NCBI GenBank assembly: GCA_949357655.1 | Contig: CASHTG010000005.1 | Location: 558,001 to 622,000, forward strand | Length of the DNA: 64,000 bases | Direction of reading: 5' to 3' | Origin: Parascedosporium putredinis | Lineage: Eukaryota; Ascomycota; Sordariomycetes; Microascales; Microascaceae | Part shown: positions 59,401 through 64,000 of the stretch, in pieces | How the letters are laid out: every line of letters starts with the position of its first letter | How positions within the stretch are numbered: the stretch's first letter is position 1 | The notes under the pieces: model-generated | What the model was told of the DNA's origin: nothing | The model's database searches: none | The model's input: only the letters and a program-made list of their open reading frames with translations | Translations under genes and position numbers: made by a program

Positions 59401-62400
59401 AGTGCCTTCTAGCCATCGAATCCGTCTCATGGTTATTGCCAGAGCCTCAAAGCCTTGCCATCATTGAAGAACTTTGGACCTGCCTCACGAGGGATTCAAG
59501 GCCGTTTTTCGAGGGCGAAACAATGCAACCCTCCATCCTTGCCGCACTTGATAGCGGAAATTTAGCAACAGCACACAAACTGGTGGTAATAGCTCTTGGC
59601 ACTGAGAAGAGCCACAAGAACGTCCAGCAGCATCGAGACGTCATACTTCACCGTGCTGCCCTTCGTGGAGCAGTTGGCGTTGTGAAGCATCTCGTAAGCA
59701 CCGACTACCAGTATGATGACTTAAACATCACGAAACCGGATGATAGAACGCTCCTTCGTGCAGCGTGTTTGGGGGTCATACTGAAATGGTGAAGTTATTG
59801 GTCGAGATGGGTTGCGAACTGGACATTCCCGACGACCCTAGCTGTAGGGACACAGTTATGAGCATCCTTGGCAAGCATGGTCATGCTGCTGCTGCCGGCT
59901 ACTACGCCGACCAAATGTTCAACAAACAGTCTGGCCATTTCAAAGAGCCTGAATCAGATGCCGAGGGCTTCCCAATCATACAACAGGCCGTAATCAATGC
60001 CATTCACTATGGACATTTGTATACCCTTCAACTGCTTACTAGCACAGCTAAGAAGCACGTTGAAACGCCAATAAACGGGCTGTCAGACCTGGCTGCGAAA
60101 GCAGCGGACCAAGGAAGAGCTGGCTGCCTCAAACAACTCCTCAAGTTACTTAGAGACGGCGAAGACATGAGCTCATACCCCAGCTTTGAGCCTGAAATTG
60201 GACGAGCTATTCAGGACTTCGATATACCGGTTCTTCGACTCCTGCTCGAGTTTGAAGAATTTTCGGATAAATCAAGATTTATAGCCCTGTTTGATCGAGC
60301 AGCCGACGCATGGCTTCCAGAAGTCGACGAAAGTTCTGCCCTCGTGGTCCAGTGCCTGTGTGATCAAGTTCGAGCTGCCTATCTGAAGAGGAATACAACG
60401 AGGTGCTAGATGCTGCGTTCTGGACCACCGCCGATGCCTTTGAGTTCAAGGACAAGATGCTGCGTTGCCTGATCAAGAACGGGGCCAATATCAATGCAAA
60501 ACTGACAAGCCTCTCCTGGGGCTTGGAATCCACGCCGATATATCTAGCATCGTACTATGGAAGGTTCAAGCACGTGGAGTTTCTGATGGAGCATGGTGCG
60601 GATCCAAGTATTCTCTGCACGGTCAAGAAGTGGACGGCTGCCCACGCCGCGTACGATTCAGTAGCCATCCTACAAGAGGTGAAGAAGGCGAAAGGACTTG
60701 ATCTGGATGCCGAGGATATCTACGGGGCCACCGTGCTATACTATGCCGCAAAATGGGGCCACGTCAAAGTGGTGAAAGTGCTCCTCGAAGCTGGAGTTGG
60801 GCTGGAACATTCCTTTTTGGACGGTGGTCGGCAGCCGGCCACCCCATTGTCCATAGCGCTCGAAAATGACCATTTCGAGGTGGCCAGGCTCCTCATCCAA
60901 GGAGGAGCAGATGTTTCTTGCCTCAAATCCGGTGCTAGCGATGAGCTTATCCGCCGGCAGGTTGAGAACAATGACGTCGACTTCCTCAGAGAATTGCTCC
61001 TCCTCGACATCGATATTTCCGCAAAGAATGGCGTCGGAAACACGGTGCTACATCACATTGGTGCAGAAACCGATGTTTCTGTGGTCCGGCTCCTGGTTAA
61101 CCGTGGCGTGCCGCTAGAAGAGACCAACGAATGGCATCAGACGCCTCTTTCCATAGTAGCCATGGAGGATAACCTCAAAGTCAGCGAATACCTCATTTAT
61201 CTTGGGGCCAAGATAAACATTGAAGCGGGCATGCGAGGAGGTCCGCTTCATCGTGCCTGCAGATATGCGTCCGTTGAAATGGTCAGGCTGCTCTGTGAAA
61301 AGGGCGCCGACGTGGACCTGGAGGACCCAAGCCCGGCCGGAACCCCGCTAGAGCCCGCCTGCCAGCGAGAAGCCGACCAAGACAGTAAATATGCCATAAT
61401 CTCGTATTTAATCAACGACTGCCACGCGGATGTGAATAAGTCTAGCCCATGGTGGGGCGGCAACCTCTCCCTTGCCAGTCTAACATGCGAGTCGGATATC
61501 GTGGAGCTCTTTCTCGCTAATCTCACAGCACCAGCATCAGCCATACAGGAGAGGGACTGGATGGAACGCCAACCAATCTACTTTGCGCTACACAATTGTG
61601 AGGACAACGTTAGATTATTATGTGAAAAGTACGGGGCGAATCTCACCTCGGTGGACGCTCTAGGAAGAACAGCACTCCACTGTGTTGTAGCCAGTGGGCA
61701 GGTGGGTGCCGTCCATTATGTTTTGGATAAACACCCCGAGCAACTGCAAAGCAGAGATATCGACGGCTGGACGCCCCTCATGTGGTCGATGCGGTCATAC
61801 TCATCGTGGGGCCGCGTAGAGGCTTCAGACACCTTCGCCGTCGCTAAGACGTTACTCGAGCACCAGGACTGCAAGTACGCGTCGACCCAGAAACTTATGC
61901 TCAGCGCTAGCAATACAGGTGATACGAGGTGGTCCGCCATGAGACTGGCTAGGCATTATGAAAAGGGGCAGGACCTCATTGACCTGCTGACTCCTAGCGA
62001 GGTGGAGATCGAGGAAAGTAACAAAGATGACAGGGAATTCTGGAGGGATGAGATGGGCGCAACCATGAAGACTAAAGACCTTCTAACCTCTGAAGGGTTT
62101 TGCGATGCATGCCTTATTGTAAGAGAACTCACCCTTGTTGCGAAACCACCATCGATATCTGAAATGACTTACTGACCCAGACTCCACCCCGGACCACAAG
62201 GATGTTACGGAGCCTTACTACCAATGTACCGTCTGCAGCAAATACGGGTTTTACCTCTGCTTCAAGTGCTATAGGCACAGCGAAATATTGCACCCTGACC
62301 ACGATTTTAGATCTAGCGAGTGGGAAAGCGAGTGCGATATTGAAGAGAGCAAGGGAGATGAGGAGGAGGAGGACGATGATGATGACGACGATGATGACGA

Positions 62401-62572
62401 CGAGGATGGAGAAGAAGACGAAGAAGAGGGGGAAGAGGTGGGCGAGGACATAGGCGAAGAGAACCTGGAAGTGGGAGAGGATCAGGAAGGGAAAGGGGAT
62501 GCAGTAAAGGAAGAAGAAGGGGAAGGAAGGAAGGAAGAGCGAGAACAGGAAGGAGAAGAGAGCTTGGCCTGA
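56451..62572 (+). CDS. NLR-like protein: alpha/beta hydrolase, degenerate NACHT-like region, ankyrins, ZZ finger
   Basis: Start MGVLTPFQAAEFPWSDQET (56451-56509). Clear introns: 56510-56570, 56809-56895, 56950-57031, 57666-57728 and 62119-62200. N-terminal alpha/beta hydrolase: IVAVHGVHGTSTSTWT, PRLLCYEWN, then DRPVVFVGHGLGGVVIKEAL, where the nucleophile elbow G-x-S-x-G reads GHGLG, so the serine is replaced by glycine. The middle part resembles a NACHT module (CEWLL, NDVVFYYDSD, YWVLANLDYSAPGYDDLLAT, AFKVVVVSEEP, then the helical winged region) but I find no complete P-loop and the Walker B acidic pair is not evident. From 59350 come ankyrin repeats (for example TVLYYAAKWGHVKVVKVLLE, TPLSIALENDHFEVARLLIQ, RTALHCVVASGQVGAVHYVL). 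After 61990 there is a ZZ zinc finger (FCDACL, YYQCTVCSKYGFYLCFKC, HPDHDF) and a Glu/Asp tail to the stop at 62572. Frame losses sit near 57105, 57560, 58184, 59346, 59771 and 60378. The segment 57420-57665 is not resolved. Probable cytosolic receptor for self/non-self recognition. Confidence 0.82.
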
Positions 62573-63233
62573 GATGCCTGAGGAACCCTGAGGTTAGCCA
62601 CAGCTGCTCAGTGATTAATTCTACATCATAATTATCGAATTTCTAGTTTTAAGAGCGTAAATAGTGTCTCTATGTCACATTAAGAAGGGAATAGATAGCA
62701 GGAATCCCTGGGCTGGTGTAAGGTAGTTAGATTTAGGGATATCGATGGATATTTCAAGTGGTGGTAATAAGCAGTAGGCTCTCCCACCTCTTGTCCAACC
62801 AGCCTTGATGACAAAGCAGAGGGCGATCAATGGGGGAGCTTGCCGCCCTGTTCCGACCACAGTTTAATCTAAGACAGCCAGCAAAACAAGCTTGTGGAAG
62901 CTCTGAGCAAAGACGGCATGGTTTTGATAAACTATATGAAGTTGCAGTGAACAAGGACACGGCAGACTCTCCTTTACTTGTCACTTCTTCTTAGGAGCCT
63001 CCCTTCTACCACCCTCCCTTCCTTTCTTTTCCTAATCCTTCTTTTCATTGTGGCTTGCTTCCCTTGTCTTCTGCCTTTCTTTGCGAGAAAGCTTGATTGT
63101 TCAATCATCAGTATTCCTTGATGCAATGACCTCCTGAATGCTTTAGGGACAAAATTTACCCTATCTTTTTCCCCGTCACTCCCTCCTCCAGCTCACCCGC
63201 CCTTGATTTCTTACGCACTCTGCGGACTAGACG
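62573..63233. other. intergenic region
   Basis: About 660 bp between the NLR-like gene and the dehydrogenase gene, both on the plus strand. It contains the NLR 3' end and a T/C-rich leader (63000-63200) before the dehydrogenase ATG. No coding text or repeats. Confidence 0.5.
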
Positions 63234-64000
63234 ATGCCGACAGCTTTTCTCTTCTACGTAATCGAACACGGCTTTCCGCCAATACTTCGCGACAATGCCT
63301 CCATCATCTTCAAGACCCTGGCGACCCTGACCCTCTTCGCCCTGATCAAGTGGATCTCGAACGGGGCGTCGTATCCAACCGAGCGCAAGATGCACGGCAA
63401 GGTGGTGATGATAACGGGGGCACGTCGGGGATAGGAGCACAGTTGACCAAGGAGCTCGCGAAGCGTGGCGCCCAAATCGTGCTCCTGACGCAGGTCGCGC
63501 CGTCGGACCCATTCCTGGCTGAGTTCATCGATGACATTCGCGAGCAGACGGGCAATGACCTCGTGTACGCGGAGCAGGTGGACCTGGCCTCCCTGCACAG
63601 CGTGAGGCAGTTTGCGACCAAGTGGATTGATAACGCGCCGCCGCGGAGACTCGACATGATTGTTCTGTGCGCGGCGACGCTGACGCCCCGGCGGGACGAG
63701 GCGTGAGACGGCCGAAGGGGTCGAGGAGACGTGGATGGTCAACTTTTTGGCCAATTTTCACCTGCTAGGCATACTTAGCCCGGCCATCCGCGCCCAGCCC
63801 TTTGACCGCGACGTCCGAATCGTCATCGCCACCTGCGCCTCGTATATTGGTTCCCCGCCCCTCCGAGAGAAGCTCGACCGCACCACGTGGTCTCCCGGGC
63901 GAGCCTACGCGCGAAGCAAACTCGCCCTCATGGTGTTTGGCAGGGCTTTCCAGAAGCACCTCGATGCCTACAAGCGGCCCGACGAGCTGCCCATGAACGC
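63234..64000 (+). CDS. short-chain dehydrogenase/reductase, membrane-anchored, cut by window end
   Basis: ATG at 63234. An N-terminal hydrophobic helix (IIFKTLATLTLFALIKW) suggests a membrane anchor, then the Rossmann start GKVVMITGGTSGIGAQL with the NAD(P)-binding TGxxxGIG motif. It continues with EQVDLASLHSVRQFAT, DMIVLCAATLTP in the place of the NAG motif, RIVIATCASYIGSP (catalytic serine), and AYARSKLALMVFG, the YxxxK signature. Catalytic Ser, Tyr and Lys are all present. The frame breaks at the G5 run 63416-63420, within the cofactor motif, and at about 63686-63695, where two missing bases (CCCC and GGG) restore the reading. The C-terminus lies beyond the window. Substrate not predictable; lipid or retinol-like alcohols are common for membrane-anchored members. 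Confidence 0.88.

Noticed and set aside
62269..62451. Poly-serine frame on the minus strand
   Set aside because: Complement of the acidic tail of the NLR-like protein.

Overview
The window looks like chromosomal DNA of a filamentous ascomycete (Pezizomycotina, most likely Sordariomycetes). The evidence is short spliceosomal introns of about 50-100 nt with GTAAGT-like donors and CTAAC-like branch points, pyrimidine-rich leaders, a Dicer-like gene of the DCL1 type, and fungal ankyrin/NLR-like proteins. No bacterial, viral or transposon genes were recognised, and no tRNA or rRNA.

Layout. 446-2783 (-): cysteine-rich single-pass membrane protein. 2784-14461: about 11.7 kb without a convincing gene. 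14462-15638 (+): cyclin. 15639-18144: non-coding, with a perfect 17-bp hairpin. 18145-19168 (+): dual-specificity-phosphatase-like protein. 20041-25383 (+): Dicer DCL1. 25384-38403: about 13 kb without a convincing gene. 38404-40845 (+): serine-rich protein of unknown function. 42298-43164 (-): ubiquitin C-terminal hydrolase. 43802-46150 (-): mitochondrial RNA helicase SUV3. 46763-47589 (+): longin-type R-SNARE. 48495-48749 (+): possible small protein. 49115-49961 (-): G-patch/zinc-finger protein. 50454-54221 (-): ankyrin-subtilisin protein. 54908-55803 (+): uncharacterised fungal family. 56451-62572 (+): NLR-like protein (alpha/beta hydrolase, degenerate NACHT-like region, ankyrins, ZZ finger, acidic tail). 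63234-64000 (+, cut by the window edge): short-chain dehydrogenase.

The dominant technical feature is that almost every real gene is split into two or more overlapping reading frames. Wherever the true frame can be followed by family conservation, it is recovered by assuming one missing base, usually in a run of 2-6 identical bases. About 30 such breaks were located on both strands and nearly all have the same sign. This points to single-base undercalling in the assembly rather than to pseudogenes. Coordinates below therefore span whole genes across frame breaks.

Biologically, the most interesting part is 50.4-62.6 kb. An intracellular ankyrin-subtilase is transcribed divergently from an uncharacterised family member, followed downstream by an NLR-like gene. 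The hydrolase elbow of the NLR lacks its serine, its NTPase region lacks a clear P-loop, and it ends in ZZ finger plus acidic tail. These could form a self/non-self recognition or innate-immunity-like module, but that is inference from domain content and neighbourhood only. The rest of the window is housekeeping: RNA silencing (DCL1), mitochondrial RNA turnover (SUV3), ubiquitin recycling, vesicle fusion, cell-cycle or phosphate signalling (cyclin).
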